Counted from the stretch's first letter, positions 7,761 to 17,337 are shown. The stretch is 64,000 nucleotides of DNA from an uncultured Collinsella sp. (GCA_959028445.1 CAUFRY010000006.1:1-64000), one strand, 5' to 3'. The notes: a model not told the origin generated them from the letters alone. Numbers and translations: made by a program.

Positions 7761-9224
7761 CTACTCCATCATATCGAGGACGGAAGGGCGAAGCTCGTTC
7801 TCGGCGGCCTCGGGATCGGTCTCGCGCAGGCGGTTGATGTAGCGGTTGTACCACATCACGGCAAGGCCCAGGAAGACAACCACGCCGCCAACGTTGTAGA
7901 CCAGCGTCAGCCACAGCGGCTGATCGAGCGGAATGGTGCCACAGATAAGCACAAAGCAGAAGACCACAAGCAGGAATGCGGCAACGACCAGGCCAAAGCT
8001 GCGCGAGCCCATGCGGAAGCCACGGGGAGCGGCGTCGAAGTTCTTGCGCAGCATAAAGTAGGCAAGCAGGATCAGCAGCGGCGGGAGCAGAGCGGTGGCA
8101 GCCGTCATGTTGGTGACGATCATGAGCAGGTCGTCGAGGTTACCGGAGCCCAGGGCCGGAATGATCAGGATGGGGACGACGATGGCGAACTGCAGCCAAG
8201 CGGCGCGGGCGGGAATGCCATGCTCGTTGAGCTCGACGATCTTGCTACCAAAGACGCCCTTGGGGATCTCGGTGAAGAAAACCTTGATGGGAGCAGAGGT
8301 CCACATCATAAGGGAGCCCAGCGTGGCGGCGAGAAGGATCAAGCCGATGGCGCGCGTAGACACTTCCATGGGAATGCCAAAGTGGGCAAAGACAGCGCCG
8401 AATACGTCGAAGATACCGGTGGAGATGGCAACGCCGCCCTCGGGGATGAACAGGTTAACCAGCAGCGAAGCGCCTGCATACAGAAGGCCGATGGTCAGGC
8501 CGGCGATAACGACGGTGCGCACGAAGGCCTTGACGCCACCCTTAAGGTCGTTAAGGAACACGCCGACAGACTCAGCGCCGCCAACGCCCTGGATGATCCA
8601 GGCAAGCGTACCGAAGAAGCCCCACGCAGTTGCGAAGTTGCTCATGTCGGGAGCCATGTTAGCGGGAGTAGGAGCCGTAGCGAACTCAACGCCGCCAAAG
8701 GCAGCAGCCAGGGACAGCAGGATGAACACGGCGGTCAGGCCGAGAGCCGCGGTCGAACCGAAGGAGGAAATGGAGCCGATCCACTTAGCGCCCTTGGTCG
8801 AAACCCACGTGGCGATAGCAAAGACGACGATCTCGATAATGGTGATCCACAGCTGCGAAAGCTCGGCGTTGGCACCAAAGAACACGTAGCTCGCGTAGAT
8901 GATGACGTTGGGCAGGACGGACGCAAAGAAGAACAGGTTAACGAACCAGTAGCTAAATGCCGTCAGGAACGCCCAGCGACCACCCATCGAGGTCTTAACC
9001 CATGCGTACACGCCAGACTCGGAGTCCTTGTTGAGGCCGACGAACTCGGCGGTAACCAGGGTATAGGGGACAAAGTACAAAAGCGTGGCGAAGAAGAACG
9101 ACGGCGCAGCTGCCAAGCCGATGGCCGCGTTGTTGTTGATGATGTTCTTGATACCGAACACGGCGGCGACCGTCATGCCCAGCAGAGCGAACGAACCAAT
9201 CGTTCCTCGTTTTTCAGAGCTCAT
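7761..9224 (-). CDS. APC-superfamily amino-acid permease
   Basis: A 487-residue polytopic membrane protein with about 12 hydrophobic helices. The first helix carries the APC-type unwound region (ALLGMTVAAVFGIKN), and the sequence resembles glutamate/GABA antiporter-like and other amino-acid:polyamine:organocation carriers. Substrate is not determinable. ATG 9224 is preferred because GGGAGG is 4 nt upstream; the TTG 12 bp earlier overlaps that site. It is monocistronic, with a hairpin region on its upstream side and a strong terminator downstream. Confidence 0.87.
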   Translation of the reverse strand: MSSEKRGTIGSFALLGMTVAAVFGIKNIINNNAAIGLAAAPSFFFATLLYFVPYTLVTAEFVGLNKDSESGVYAWVKTSMGGRWAFLTAFSYWFVNLFFFASVLPNVIIYASYVFFGANAELSQLWITIIEIVVFAIATWVSTKGAKWIGSISSFGSTAALGLTAVFILLSLAAAFGGVEFATAPTPANMAPDMSNFATAWGFFGTLAWIIQGVGGAESVGVFLNDLKGGVKAFVRTVVIAGLTIGLLYAGASLLVNLFIPEGGVAISTGIFDVFGAVFAHFGIPMEVSTRAIGLILLAATLGSLMMWTSAPIKVFFTEIPKGVFGSKIVELNEHGIPARAAWLQFAIVVPILIIPALGSGNLDDLLMIVTNMTAATALLPPLLILLAYFMLRKNFDAAPRGFRMGSRSFGLVVAAFLLVVFCFVLICGTIPLDQPLWLTLVYNVGGVVVFLGLAVMWYNRYINRLRETDPEAAENELRPSVLDMME

Positions 9225-9300
9225 AAGCCCTCCCAATCATCTGTTAAATGTCATCTAAAACCGTCCGAGCTGCAAGCGCAAACACGGACGGCGCACCTGC

Positions 9301-9345
9301 TAAGGGGAATGGGGAAAAGGGAGTCAACAAAGCCATCCCCCTTAA
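9301..9345 (-). terminator. Hairpin after ebgC
   Basis: Arms TAAGGGGAATGG (9301-9312) and CCATCCCCCTTAA (9333-9345) form an imperfect stem 33 bp after the ebgC stop. A second small dyad, CCGTCCG...CGGACGG, lies at about 9261-9291. Probable terminator region between ebgC and the permease promoter. Confidence 0.5.
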
Positions 9346-9377
9346 CGGCGCGAAGCAAACGTCCAGGCGGACGAATA

Positions 9378-9833
9378 CTACTTGTTGGGGAAGGAATAAC
9401 CTTCGACTGTCACGTGCAGTACCACGACGCGGGGATCCGCGGCATCGGCCACGACACGGTAGGCCTCGTCAATTTCGACGACGGCAACGCCGCCGGTGGG
9501 AATCGTCACGGTCTCCCCCGTACCCTCAAAGCGCTCGCGATCATCGATATCGCTGTAGGCGCGCGTACAGGTAAGATCGGCCTTGGAAGCCACCTCAACG
9601 GTCAGATTGCCGTCGAGCGGGGCGAGCACGGCATGGTAGCGACGGTGACCGACCAGATCGGCAGTAGCCGCCTCGTGGGCGTTCACCCACCAATACACCA
9701 GCGAGTCGCCGATAGAGTACGCCACATCGTGCTGCAGTTCAGAAACGCCGTCGAGCGCCTGACCGGTACGCATCCACTTCTTGACGGACTTCATCTGGGC
9801 GTCGAAATCGGCACGCGAGTTAAAGATATGCAT
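9378..9833 (-). CDS. ebgC: Beta-galactosidase subunit beta (EbgC; YhcH/YjgK/YiaL family)
   Basis: A 151-residue cupin-like protein of the YhcH/YjgK/YiaL/EbgC family. In Escherichia coli EbgC is the small subunit needed for full activity of the EbgA beta-galactosidase. It starts 3 bp after the ebgA stop, with AAGGAGG inside the end of ebgA, so the two genes are translationally linked. Family features visible are the HRRYHAVLAPLDG segment and the C-terminal VVVLHVTVEGY strand. The pairing with a GH2 enzyme makes EbgC more likely than an unrelated YhcH protein. Confidence 0.9.
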   Translation of the reverse strand: MHIFNSRADFDAQMKSVKKWMRTGQALDGVSELQHDVAYSIGDSLVYWWVNAHEAATADLVGHRRYHAVLAPLDGNLTVEVASKADLTCTRAYSDIDDRERFEGTGETVTIPTGGVAVVEIDEAYRVVADAADPRVVVLHVTVEGYSFPNK

Positions 9834-9836
9834 GGC

Positions 9837-12800
9837 TTATGCCTCCTTAATGGGTGCCAGCGCCTGAGCCAGATCGGCAGACGTCAGCGGTCGCAGGGAC
9901 ACCTCAAAGCTGAAGCTCTCAAAACGGGTGCGATAGGAATCGAGCACCTCGGAACCCCAAGAGTTCGAGCCAAGGCCGAGCAGCTGGTCGTTGATGTTGA
10001 CCGTAACCGTGTCGCCCGGGACAAGATCGTAGACATGCTTGGCGTTATCGATAGCCTCGCAGCTATAGGGCCATGCGGAGAACGAGAACGGATTGGAAGC
10101 GGCGTCGCTCGGACGCGTCACGACCAGACCGTCACCGTGGCTGGAGCGCAGGGCGACCCAGCGGGTACCCTCGCGGTTGGCGCAGTCCTGGGGCATAACG
10201 TAGGGCGTGAACATGTCGTCGACCGTAGTGCGGTAATGACCGACCGGGTTGGCGCGCAGCGAGTCCGGATAGTTCTCGCCCGGGCCGTGGCCATACCACT
10301 CGACGGCACGATCACAACCGGGAACCTCGAAGGAGATGCCGATGCGCGGGATAATGTCCGAATAGTCGCCGTAGGGCTCGCCGGAAACCTTGAGGTCGAC
10401 GCGGCCACTCGGAAGCACGGTATAGACGAGCTCGACGCGCATGCCGAACGCGCGGACGGGAGGAGCAATACGCTGGCTCACGGTAACGACGACCACATTG
10501 CCGTCCTGCTTCCAAGTAACCTTGCGGGTAGACGTCTGCATCACATCGATGAAGTTGTCCTTCCACAGGGAGTCATACTCTTGGGCGTGGTTGTCGACGA
10601 GCGGATGCCAAAAACCAACCTGGGGACCAGAGGCCATGACGTCGCGGCCGGATGCCTTCCACTCGCTCACGGTACCGTTGACCTTGCTGAAGGTCAGCTC
10701 GCCGTTGAGGGAGTGAATGTGGATCTCCTGCTCGGTCTCCTCGACCGTAAGCTCAGGACGAGCGGGGGCAGCGATGGCCGGCGCCGAATGGTTGGCGATG
10801 GCAAACTGGCTTGCACCCAGTTGGAACATCGGCTCGCACCAGACGTGAGCGGCCATGGTGTAGGCGCGCACGGTCAGCAGGGTCTCGCCTACCGCGGCCT
10901 CGTGAATCACTAGCGGAAGCTGGACGGACTCGCCGGGGGCAACCGCACCGGGCATGAGCGTCTTGCGGCAGACCACGTCGCCGTCCACCAGGGTCTCCGC
11001 CGACAGGCAGACATCCTCAAGGGTGGTAAACCAACGCTTGTTGGTGACGGTCAGCTCGCCCGCCTCGTCGTCGTAAGCCATGCGAACCGGGCAGATGACC
11101 TGACCATACTCAGTGAGGCCCGGGCTCGGCTGCTGCCAAGGGAACACCATGCCATCGATGCAGAAGTTGCTGTTGTTGGGGTAATCGCCGTTGTCGCCAC
11201 CATACATATCGTAGGCAACGCCGTCCTCGGTCACAGCAGCCAAACCGTGGTCGCACCATTCCCAGATAAACTGGCCTTGGATGCAATCCCAGCGATCGAA
11301 GACCTCCTGATACTCGGACAGGCCTCCGGGGCCGTTGCCCATGGAGTGACCGTACTCGCAGTTGATGCGCGGCTTGGGGAATGGATGCTCACCAAAGTCG
11401 TTCATCTGCGACACACGGGAGTACATGGTGGAGATAACGTCGACGGTATCGGCGTTGCGGTCCTCCTCGTAATGGACCGGACGACCATCGAGCTCGTGAG
11501 CCTTGGCGTACATCGCGCGGATGTTGCAGCCATAGCCGCTCTCGTTGCCCATCGACCACATAATGATGCAGGCGTGGTTGCGCTCCTGCATCACCAGGCG
11601 CTCAATGCGGTCGACGTAGGCCGGCTCCCATGCCGGGTCGTCGGTGACCAGGGCGATATTGCCGATATTCTCGAAGCCGTGGCTCTCCATATCGGTCTCG
11701 GCGACCAGCATGATGCCGTACTCGTCGCACAGCTCGTAAAAGCGCGGGTCGTTGGCGTAGTGGGACGTGCGCACCGCGTTGATGTTGTGCTGCTTCATGA
11801 GCTCCAGGTCGCGGCGCATGCGATCGAGGCCCACGGCGCGGCCCTTGTGATCGTCGTGATCGTGGCGGTTGACGCCATGCATCTTAAAGTAAGTGCCGTT
11901 GAGGTAGATATGATTGCCCTCGACCGTCACCTCGGCAAGACCCTGGCGATGCGGGACGTACTCGCTGACCTGGTCACCGTCGTAGACCTCAAACGTAAGG
12001 TCATAGAGGAAGGGATCCTCGGGATTCCAGAAGTGGGCATCGGTCACGCTGCACTCGGCATGGCCGTCGACGCACTCACCCGTAGCCACCACGTTCTCGC
12101 CATCACTGAGCGTAAACACAACGCGGGTAGCTCCCTCGGCAACCGTATCGAGCGTGATCAGAGCGGCATCGCCCTCGCGGTGCGTGCGGAACCTAAAGTC
12201 GACCAGGTGTGCGGCGGGACGCTGCATAAGATACACATCGCGGAAGATGCCCGAGGCCCACCACATGTCCTGATCCTCGATATAGCTGCCATCGCTGTAC
12301 TGCAGGACCTTGACCGCAAACAGGTTGTCGCCCTCGACGAGCGCGTCGGTCACGTCGAACTCGGCAGACAGGCGCGAACCCTTGGTCATGCCGATAAACT
12401 GACCGTTGACGTACAGCTCGCCATAGCTCTCGATGCCGTCAAAGCGAATGATCTCGCGAGCGCCGGCAGGAACGGCGGGAAGGTTGACGATGCGCTGGTA
12501 CACGCCCGTGGGATCGTCAGAGGGAACGAACGGCTGATCCACCGGGAACGGAAAACCCTCGTCGGTGTAGGCAAGGTTGCCATAGCCGTCCACCTGCCAC
12601 AGGTGCGGAACCTCCACGTGATCCCACTCGGGCTCGTACGTGGAAAGCTCCTCGTTAGAGACGGCAGCGGGGCCCTCAAAGAGGCGGAACTGCCACGAGC
12701 CGGACAGCTGGACAAACCCGCGCGACAGCTCGCGGCTGTACGTTGCAGCGAGATCGGCGGTCTCATAACCCATAAAGTACGCATGGGGTGCCAGGCGGTT

Positions 12801-12845
12801 CCTATGGGTGAGCGCTTGGTTTTCCCAATCGTTAATGGTGTCCAT
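9837..12845 (-). CDS. ebgA: Beta-galactosidase, GH2 family, subunit alpha
   Basis: A 1002-residue GH2 beta-galactosidase of LacZ/EbgA layout: N-terminal sugar-binding and immunoglobulin-like domains, a central TIM barrel and a large C-terminal beta domain. The acid/base Glu is Glu435 in WSMGNESGYG and the nucleophile is Glu497 in INCEYGHSMGNG. There is no signal peptide, so it hydrolyses lactose or other beta-galactosides in the cytoplasm. AAGGAG precedes the ATG. Three LacI-type operators in the promoter and the divergent LacI gene indicate sugar-inducible control. No galactoside transporter is adjacent. Confidence 0.95.
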   Translation of the reverse strand: MDTINDWENQALTHRNRLAPHAYFMGYETADLAATYSRELSRGFVQLSGSWQFRLFEGPAAVSNEELSTYEPEWDHVEVPHLWQVDGYGNLAYTDEGFPFPVDQPFVPSDDPTGVYQRIVNLPAVPAGAREIIRFDGIESYGELYVNGQFIGMTKGSRLSAEFDVTDALVEGDNLFAVKVLQYSDGSYIEDQDMWWASGIFRDVYLMQRPAAHLVDFRFRTHREGDAALITLDTVAEGATRVVFTLSDGENVVATGECVDGHAECSVTDAHFWNPEDPFLYDLTFEVYDGDQVSEYVPHRQGLAEVTVEGNHIYLNGTYFKMHGVNRHDHDDHKGRAVGLDRMRRDLELMKQHNINAVRTSHYANDPRFYELCDEYGIMLVAETDMESHGFENIGNIALVTDDPAWEPAYVDRIERLVMQERNHACIIMWSMGNESGYGCNIRAMYAKAHELDGRPVHYEEDRNADTVDVISTMYSRVSQMNDFGEHPFPKPRINCEYGHSMGNGPGGLSEYQEVFDRWDCIQGQFIWEWCDHGLAAVTEDGVAYDMYGGDNGDYPNNSNFCIDGMVFPWQQPSPGLTEYGQVICPVRMAYDDEAGELTVTNKRWFTTLEDVCLSAETLVDGDVVCRKTLMPGAVAPGESVQLPLVIHEAAVGETLLTVRAYTMAAHVWCEPMFQLGASQFAIANHSAPAIAAPARPELTVEETEQEIHIHSLNGELTFSKVNGTVSEWKASGRDVMASGPQVGFWHPLVDNHAQEYDSLWKDNFIDVMQTSTRKVTWKQDGNVVVVTVSQRIAPPVRAFGMRVELVYTVLPSGRVDLKVSGEPYGDYSDIIPRIGISFEVPGCDRAVEWYGHGPGENYPDSLRANPVGHYRTTVDDMFTPYVMPQDCANREGTRWVALRSSHGDGLVVTRPSDAASNPFSFSAWPYSCEAIDNAKHVYDLVPGDTVTVNINDQLLGLGSNSWGSEVLDSYRTRFESFSFEVSLRPLTSADLAQALAPIKEA

Positions 12846-12877
12846 GGTGATGCTCCTTCGTCATCGTAGTGATTCTT

Positions 12878-12980
12878 GTGCAACCGGTTGTCCTTATCTT
12901 ACGGGCGATGCAAAAAACTGTGCAACCGGTTGTCCGCTGAACGGTCGATTTGGTCGGGTTAACGGTGCAACCGGTTGTAC
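12878..12980 (-). promoter_or_regulatory. ebg promoter with three LacI-family operators
   Basis: The palindrome CAACCGGTTG occurs at 12881-12890, 12923-12932 and 12968-12977, each within GTGCAACCGGTTGT; spacings are 42 and 45 bp. On the minus strand, TTGCAC (12920-12925) and TAAGAT (12896-12901), 18 bp apart, form a plausible -35/-10 pair. Thus one operator overlaps -35, one covers the transcription start and one is upstream, allowing repression with looping. The LacI-family gene divergent from ebgA is the obvious cognate regulator. Confidence 0.85.
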
Positions 12981-13221
12981 AACCGCAACACTTATGTCAC
13001 CCTGAGTATCGAAACTCAGCGCAAGACATCGTTCTTAAGCTCGTAGGCAACCGCCACGCCCGCTGATATCTCACCCATACGAGACGTATTCGATTGCGGC
13101 TTGGTTGCAAAACGACACCGGTCACCGGATATCATGAACGCTGTTCAGGCGCACTATAGTAAGCTGTATCCGCACCAGCCCGTATCAGCGATAACATCGA
13201 CCGCATTCTCCAGGAGACGCC

Positions 13222-14238
13222 ATGACCCAACCAGTTCGCACCGCACCTACGCTTGCCGAGGTTGCCGCAGCTGCCGGCGTGTCGCGCTCCACAGCATCGC
13301 GCGCTCTCAACGATTCGCCCCGCATTAGCGAGGAAACCAAAAAGCGCGTCCGCGCGGCGGCCAAGGAAGTCAATTTTGTCCCCAACGCTCGTGGCCGAGC
13401 GCTCGCTGTCGGGCGCACGGAAATCATCGCCGTGCTCGTGACCGAGCCCCTAAGTGAACTCTTCAGCTACCCCACTTATAGCGAGTTTTTGAGCGGCATT
13501 ACCGAGGAACTGTCGGAGTCGTCCTATCTGCCCGTTATCTTGCAGGCGTCTTCTACGCATGAGCGCAACCGCGCACGCGAGCACTTTGAGCGCCGCTCGT
13601 TCGACGCCGTGATCGACGTCTCCCCCTACAAGGGCAGCGAGCTGCTCGAGGTACTGTGCGAGCTGGGCGTACCCACCGTGTTGTGCGGCCAGCTCGAGGG
13701 CCACCCCTATCGCGATGTGTTCTCGACAGTCTACTCTGACGACGAAGAGGGCGGACGCTTTGCGGCACTCGCCATAAAGGATCGCGGGCGCAAAGATATC
13801 GTCGCCGTGTTGGGACCGCAAGACAACCCCGCTGTTGCCGACCGCCTGCGCGGCTACCGCGCCGTCTTGGGCGAAGACCTCCCAGACGCAAACGTTATCT
13901 ATACCGGCTGGAACAGCGGAGACGGCTATCAGGCCATGCACCAGATTCTCGCGCGCGAGATCGCTTTCGATGGCGTGCTCTGCGGATCGGACCGTATCGC
14001 GGCTGGCGTCATCACCGCACTCAACGAGGCAGGCCTATCCGTTCCGGCGGACGTTTCTGTCGTCGGCTTCGACGATCACGAGATTGCGACGCGCTGCGTC
14101 CCCGCGCTCACGACCGTCCGCCAGCCCCTGCGCGAAGAAGGCCACATGGCCGCCAACATTGCGCTCGACATGATCAAGGGTGCCGAGCCAACCACCTCCG
14201 TGATGCACATGCAGCTGATCCAGAGAGACTCGCTATAA
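13222..14238 (+). CDS. LacI-family transcriptional regulator of the ebg genes
   Basis: A 338-residue LacI/GalR-type repressor. Residues 10-30 form the helix-turn-helix (TLAEVAAAAGVSRSTASRAL) with the hinge helix after it; the remainder is the periplasmic-binding-protein-like sensor with VVGFDDHEIA near the C-terminus. CAGGAGA precedes the ATG. It is divergent from ebgA, and the intervening region has three identical LacI-type operators, so repression of ebgA-ebgC relieved by a galactoside or derivative is the likely role. A TATAGT element at about 13153 may be its -10. Confidence 0.92.
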   Translation: MTQPVRTAPTLAEVAAAAGVSRSTASRALNDSPRISEETKKRVRAAAKEVNFVPNARGRALAVGRTEIIAVLVTEPLSELFSYPTYSEFLSGITEELSESSYLPVILQASSTHERNRAREHFERRSFDAVIDVSPYKGSELLEVLCELGVPTVLCGQLEGHPYRDVFSTVYSDDEEGGRFAALAIKDRGRKDIVAVLGPQDNPAVADRLRGYRAVLGEDLPDANVIYTGWNSGDGYQAMHQILAREIAFDGVLCGSDRIAAGVITALNEAGLSVPADVSVVGFDDHEIATRCVPALTTVRQPLREEGHMAANIALDMIKGAEPTTSVMHMQLIQRDSL

Positions 14239-14244
14239 GAAATT

Positions 14245-14445
14245 GGGGCAGGCTTTCCGCCAGACAGTTGTTGCGGAAAGCCTGCCCCGTTTTGAGCGCT
14301 CGTTCTGGGGCACAGTTTCCGTTAGACAGCTCAACCGGAAACTGTGCCCCATTATTTTGCCGAATTCTGGGTCGCGCTTTCCCAGAGGGTCCCCTTTGGG
14401 AAAGCGCGACCCGTTCTGGACGCAGATTCCGGGATGCACTTTCCG
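14245..14445. repeat. Tandem array of three related hairpins plus a half unit
   Basis: Three perfect or near-perfect hairpins follow one another: 14245-14260/14273-14288 (16 bp), 14307-14321/14336-14350 (15 bp) and 14369-14384/14397-14412 (16 bp), with 12-15 nt loops. Left arms share GGG...TTTCC, and units 2-4 follow a TTCTGG-like linker. A fourth left arm (GGGATGCACTTTCCGCG, 14429-14445) lacks its partner. The array fills the gap between convergent lacI and aspS. A related hairpin is at 63596-63646. Confidence 0.85.
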
Positions 14446-14489
14446 CGACGCCTGGTCATCCCATGCCCTCACAACCTCGGCGCATAAAA

Positions 14490-14520
14490 AACGAGGGAAG
14501 GCACGCGTCCTTCCCTCGTT
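14490..14520 (-). terminator. aspS terminator
   Basis: A 12-bp stem AACGAGGGAAGG / CCTTCCCTCGTT with a 7-nt loop, followed on the minus strand by TTTTT, 23 bp after the aspS stop. Confidence 0.9.
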
Positions 14521-14543
14521 GCGGGCAATATGTAGCCACTCGC

Positions 14544-16331
14544 CTACATCAGGCGCAGGCTGACGTCCTTGAGCTGGGCGCCGGAAACGGCACTCGGGGC
14601 GCCCGACATAAGGTCGGAGCCGCTGGCCGTCTTGGGGAACGCCATGACGTCGCGGATGGAGTCGGAGCCGGTGAGCAGCATGCACACGCGGTCCAGGCCC
14701 AGAGCGAAACCGCCCATCGGGGGCGCACCAAACTTGAGAGCCTCCATGAGGAAGCCAAACTGCGACTCGGCGCGCTCCTCGGTAAAGCCCAGGAGCTTGA
14801 GCATGGACATCTGCATCTCGGCGTTGTGGATACGCATACCGCCGCCGCCAGCCTCAAAGCCGTCCATGACAAAGTCGTAGGTGCACGAACCGGCTGCCAG
14901 CGGATCGGCCTCGATCTTGGCGATGTCGGTCTCGGTCGGCAGAGTGAAGGGCTGGTGCTCGGCAGCGTAAGCCTTGCGGTCCTCATCCCAGTGGAACAGC
15001 GGGAAGTTGACGACCCACAGGAAGTCGTGGCCCTCGCGCTTGATCTCGAGGGCGTTGGCCATGTGCGAACGCATACCGCCCAGGATCTCGTCAGAGAGCA
15101 GGCGCGGGCCGGCGGCGAACATCACAAGGTCGCCGGGCTCGACGTCCATGCGCTCGCGCAGAGCCGCCATCTCCTCGTCCGAGAAGAACTTGACGATGGG
15201 GCTGTTGATGGAGCCATCCTCGCGGAAGGCGATCCATGCCAGGCCCTTGGCGCCAAACGTGGAAGCCACGCCGGCGAGCTTATCGATCTTGGCACGTGCC
15301 CAGGCACCGGCGCCCTTGGCGTTGATGGCCTTGACGACAGAGCCCTCCTCGTTTGCGGCAGTCGCAAAGACCTTGAACTTGGCGTTGGCAAAGATGTCGG
15401 TCAGGTCGACCAGATGCATGCCGTAGCGGGTATCGGGCTTGTCGGAGCCATAGGTGTCCATGGCCTCCCAGTAGTTCATGCGACGCAGCGGCGTGGGCAT
15501 CTCGACACCCATGCGGCCGAAGGCATCGGCCAGGACCTCTTCGAGCGCGCTCATAACGTCGTTCTGGTCCACGAAGGACATCTCGATATCGACCTGAGTG
15601 AACTCGGGCTGACGGTCGGCACGCAGGTCCTCGTCGCGGAAGCACTTGGCAACCTGATAGTAGCGCTCGACGCCACCGACCATAAGCAGCTGCTTCAGGA
15701 GCTGCGGGGACTGCGGCAGGGCGTAGAAGTTGCCCGGCTGAATACGGCTGGGAACGATGAAGTCGCGGGCGCCCTCGGGCGTGGACTTAAACAGGGAGGG
15801 CGTCTCGACCTCCATGAACTCACGGTTGTGCAGCGCCTCGCGAATGGCAAAGGTAAAGTCGGAGCGCAGCTTGAGGTTGGCCATCATCTCGGGACGGCGG
15901 AGGTCCAGATAGCGATAGCGCAGGCGGGTGTCCTCGCTGGTCTCGATGCCGTCCTCGATCTGGAACGGCGGGGTGACGGACGTGTTGAGAACCTCGGCGT
16001 GGTCGGTCAGGACCTCGATCTCGCCGGTCGCGAGCTTGGTGTTGGTGGTCTCCTCGCCACGGGAGCGCACGACGCCGTGGATCTTGATGGGCCACTCGGG
16101 ACGCATGGTCTCGGCGATCTTAAAGGCGTCGCCGTCGGAGTGCTCGGGGTCGAAGGTGAGCTGCGTGATGCCCTCGCGGTCGCGAAGATCGCAGAAGATA
16201 AGGCCGCCGTGGTCGCGGCGACGGCTCACCCAACCGGTGAGGGTGACCTCTTCGCCCACGTTCTCGCGGCGAAGCTCGCCGCAGGTACGGGTGTGCATGG
16301 AATGCTCGTCGATGGGACGGGTCTGGCTCAT
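14544..16331 (-). CDS. aspS: Aspartyl-tRNA synthetase
   Basis: A 595-residue bacterial-type class II AspRS: N-terminal OB anticodon-binding domain (GWVSRRRDHGG), catalytic core with motif 2 FRDEDLRADRQPEFTQ, the GAD insertion domain, and motif 3 FALGLDRVCMLL. It charges tRNA-Asp; many bacterial enzymes that lack AsnRS are non-discriminating, and specificity cannot be decided here. AAAGGAGG lies 10 nt upstream of the ATG. A GC-rich hairpin (16359-16383) is in the leader. It is divergent from serB. Confidence 0.97.
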   Translation of the reverse strand: MSQTRPIDEHSMHTRTCGELRRENVGEEVTLTGWVSRRRDHGGLIFCDLRDREGITQLTFDPEHSDGDAFKIAETMRPEWPIKIHGVVRSRGEETTNTKLATGEIEVLTDHAEVLNTSVTPPFQIEDGIETSEDTRLRYRYLDLRRPEMMANLKLRSDFTFAIREALHNREFMEVETPSLFKSTPEGARDFIVPSRIQPGNFYALPQSPQLLKQLLMVGGVERYYQVAKCFRDEDLRADRQPEFTQVDIEMSFVDQNDVMSALEEVLADAFGRMGVEMPTPLRRMNYWEAMDTYGSDKPDTRYGMHLVDLTDIFANAKFKVFATAANEEGSVVKAINAKGAGAWARAKIDKLAGVASTFGAKGLAWIAFREDGSINSPIVKFFSDEEMAALRERMDVEPGDLVMFAAGPRLLSDEILGGMRSHMANALEIKREGHDFLWVVNFPLFHWDEDRKAYAAEHQPFTLPTETDIAKIEADPLAAGSCTYDFVMDGFEAGGGGMRIHNAEMQMSMLKLLGFTEERAESQFGFLMEALKFGAPPMGGFALGLDRVCMLLTGSDSIRDVMAFPKTASGSDLMSGAPSAVSGAQLKDVSLRLM

Positions 16332-16587
16332 ACCAGTGATCCTCCTTTATGGATCTGTGCCGCCCCGTGTCGTTCCGGGCGGCGTCGTACAGATTTGCCC
16401 AGCCTGCGTAAACCGCGCAGCCAGACATGGCGTTCTATCTTATCGCACCTGTGTCGATGTGCCGCGGAAAAGTAGCTCCTGCCCAAAGACTTGACGGAGA
16501 CGAAACAATTGACGCGGCCTGGCCGTCGCCAAGGCGCGCCGCGTGCGACAATGTGCCCCAATACAACCGCACTCGGAAAGGCCCGTC

Positions 16588-17223
16588 ATGACCGCACGCC
16601 TCATCGTTATGGATATCGACTCCACGCTCATCAACCAGGAAGTCATCGACCTGTTGGGCGAGGAGGCCGGCGTGGGCGAGCAAGTTGCACAGATTACCGA
16701 ACGCGCCATGCGCGGCGAGCTCGACTTTAAGCAGGCGCTCGAGGAGCGCGTGGGGCTGCTCGCCGACCTGGACGAGAGCGTATTCGAGCGCACCTTTGAG
16801 CGCGTGACATTTACCCCCGGCGCGTTGGAGCTTGTGCGCTCGGCACACAGCAAGGGCTGGAAGGTCGGCGTGGTAAGCGGCGGCTTTCACGAGGTCGCCG
16901 ATAAGATCGTGGCCGCTGCGGGCATCGATTTTTGCCTGGCCAACCGCCTGGAGGCCGTAGACGGCAAGCTCACGGGTAAGCTGGCGGCCGACATTGTGAC
17001 CAAGGAGTCCAAACTTATCCAGATGCTGGATTGGGCAGTTGAGTGCGGCGTCGATATGGCCCACACCGTCGCGATCGGCGACGGCGCCAACGATATCCCC
17101 ATGATTCAGGCCGCGGGCACGGGCATCGCGTTTTGCGCCAAGCCCAAGACGCGCGAGGCCGCCCCGTTTGCCATCGACGAGCGCAACCTGATGCTCGCCA
17201 TGGACATCATCCTGCGCGACTAG
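16588..17223 (+). CDS. serB: Phosphoserine phosphatase
   Basis: A 211-residue HAD-superfamily phosphatase. Motif I is DIDST with the nucleophilic first Asp near residue 9, motif II is VVSGGFHE and motif III is GDGANDIPM, the SerB pattern. It catalyses the last step of serine synthesis (phosphoserine to serine) and lacks the ACT domain of longer SerB forms. ATG 16588 is preferred over an upstream in-frame start because GGAAAGG lies 8 nt before it and the HAD strand follows at once. Confidence 0.93.
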   Translation: MTARLIVMDIDSTLINQEVIDLLGEEAGVGEQVAQITERAMRGELDFKQALEERVGLLADLDESVFERTFERVTFTPGALELVRSAHSKGWKVGVVSGGFHEVADKIVAAAGIDFCLANRLEAVDGKLTGKLAADIVTKESKLIQMLDWAVECGVDMAHTVAIGDGANDIPMIQAAGTGIAFCAKPKTREAAPFAIDERNLMLAMDIILRD

Positions 17224-17259
17224 TCGATCCGTCTAACAACAGAATCAGTCTGTCCTATA

Positions 17260-17293
17260 GTTTCCGAACAATTTTGTCTTAGTGTTCGGAAAC
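17260..17293. promoter_or_regulatory. Palindrome in the larB promoter region
   Basis: Perfect 11-bp arms GTTTCCGAACA (17260-17270) and TGTTCGGAAAC (17283-17293) lie 45 bp upstream of larB, overlapping a TATAGT-like element. Position and symmetry suggest an operator for the lar genes; the regulator (for example the TetR protein downstream) is a guess. Confidence 0.55.
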
Positions 17294-17337
17294 ACACCCT
17301 TTGAGTGCTAGACTTTGCGCCGTCGAAGGGAACATAT

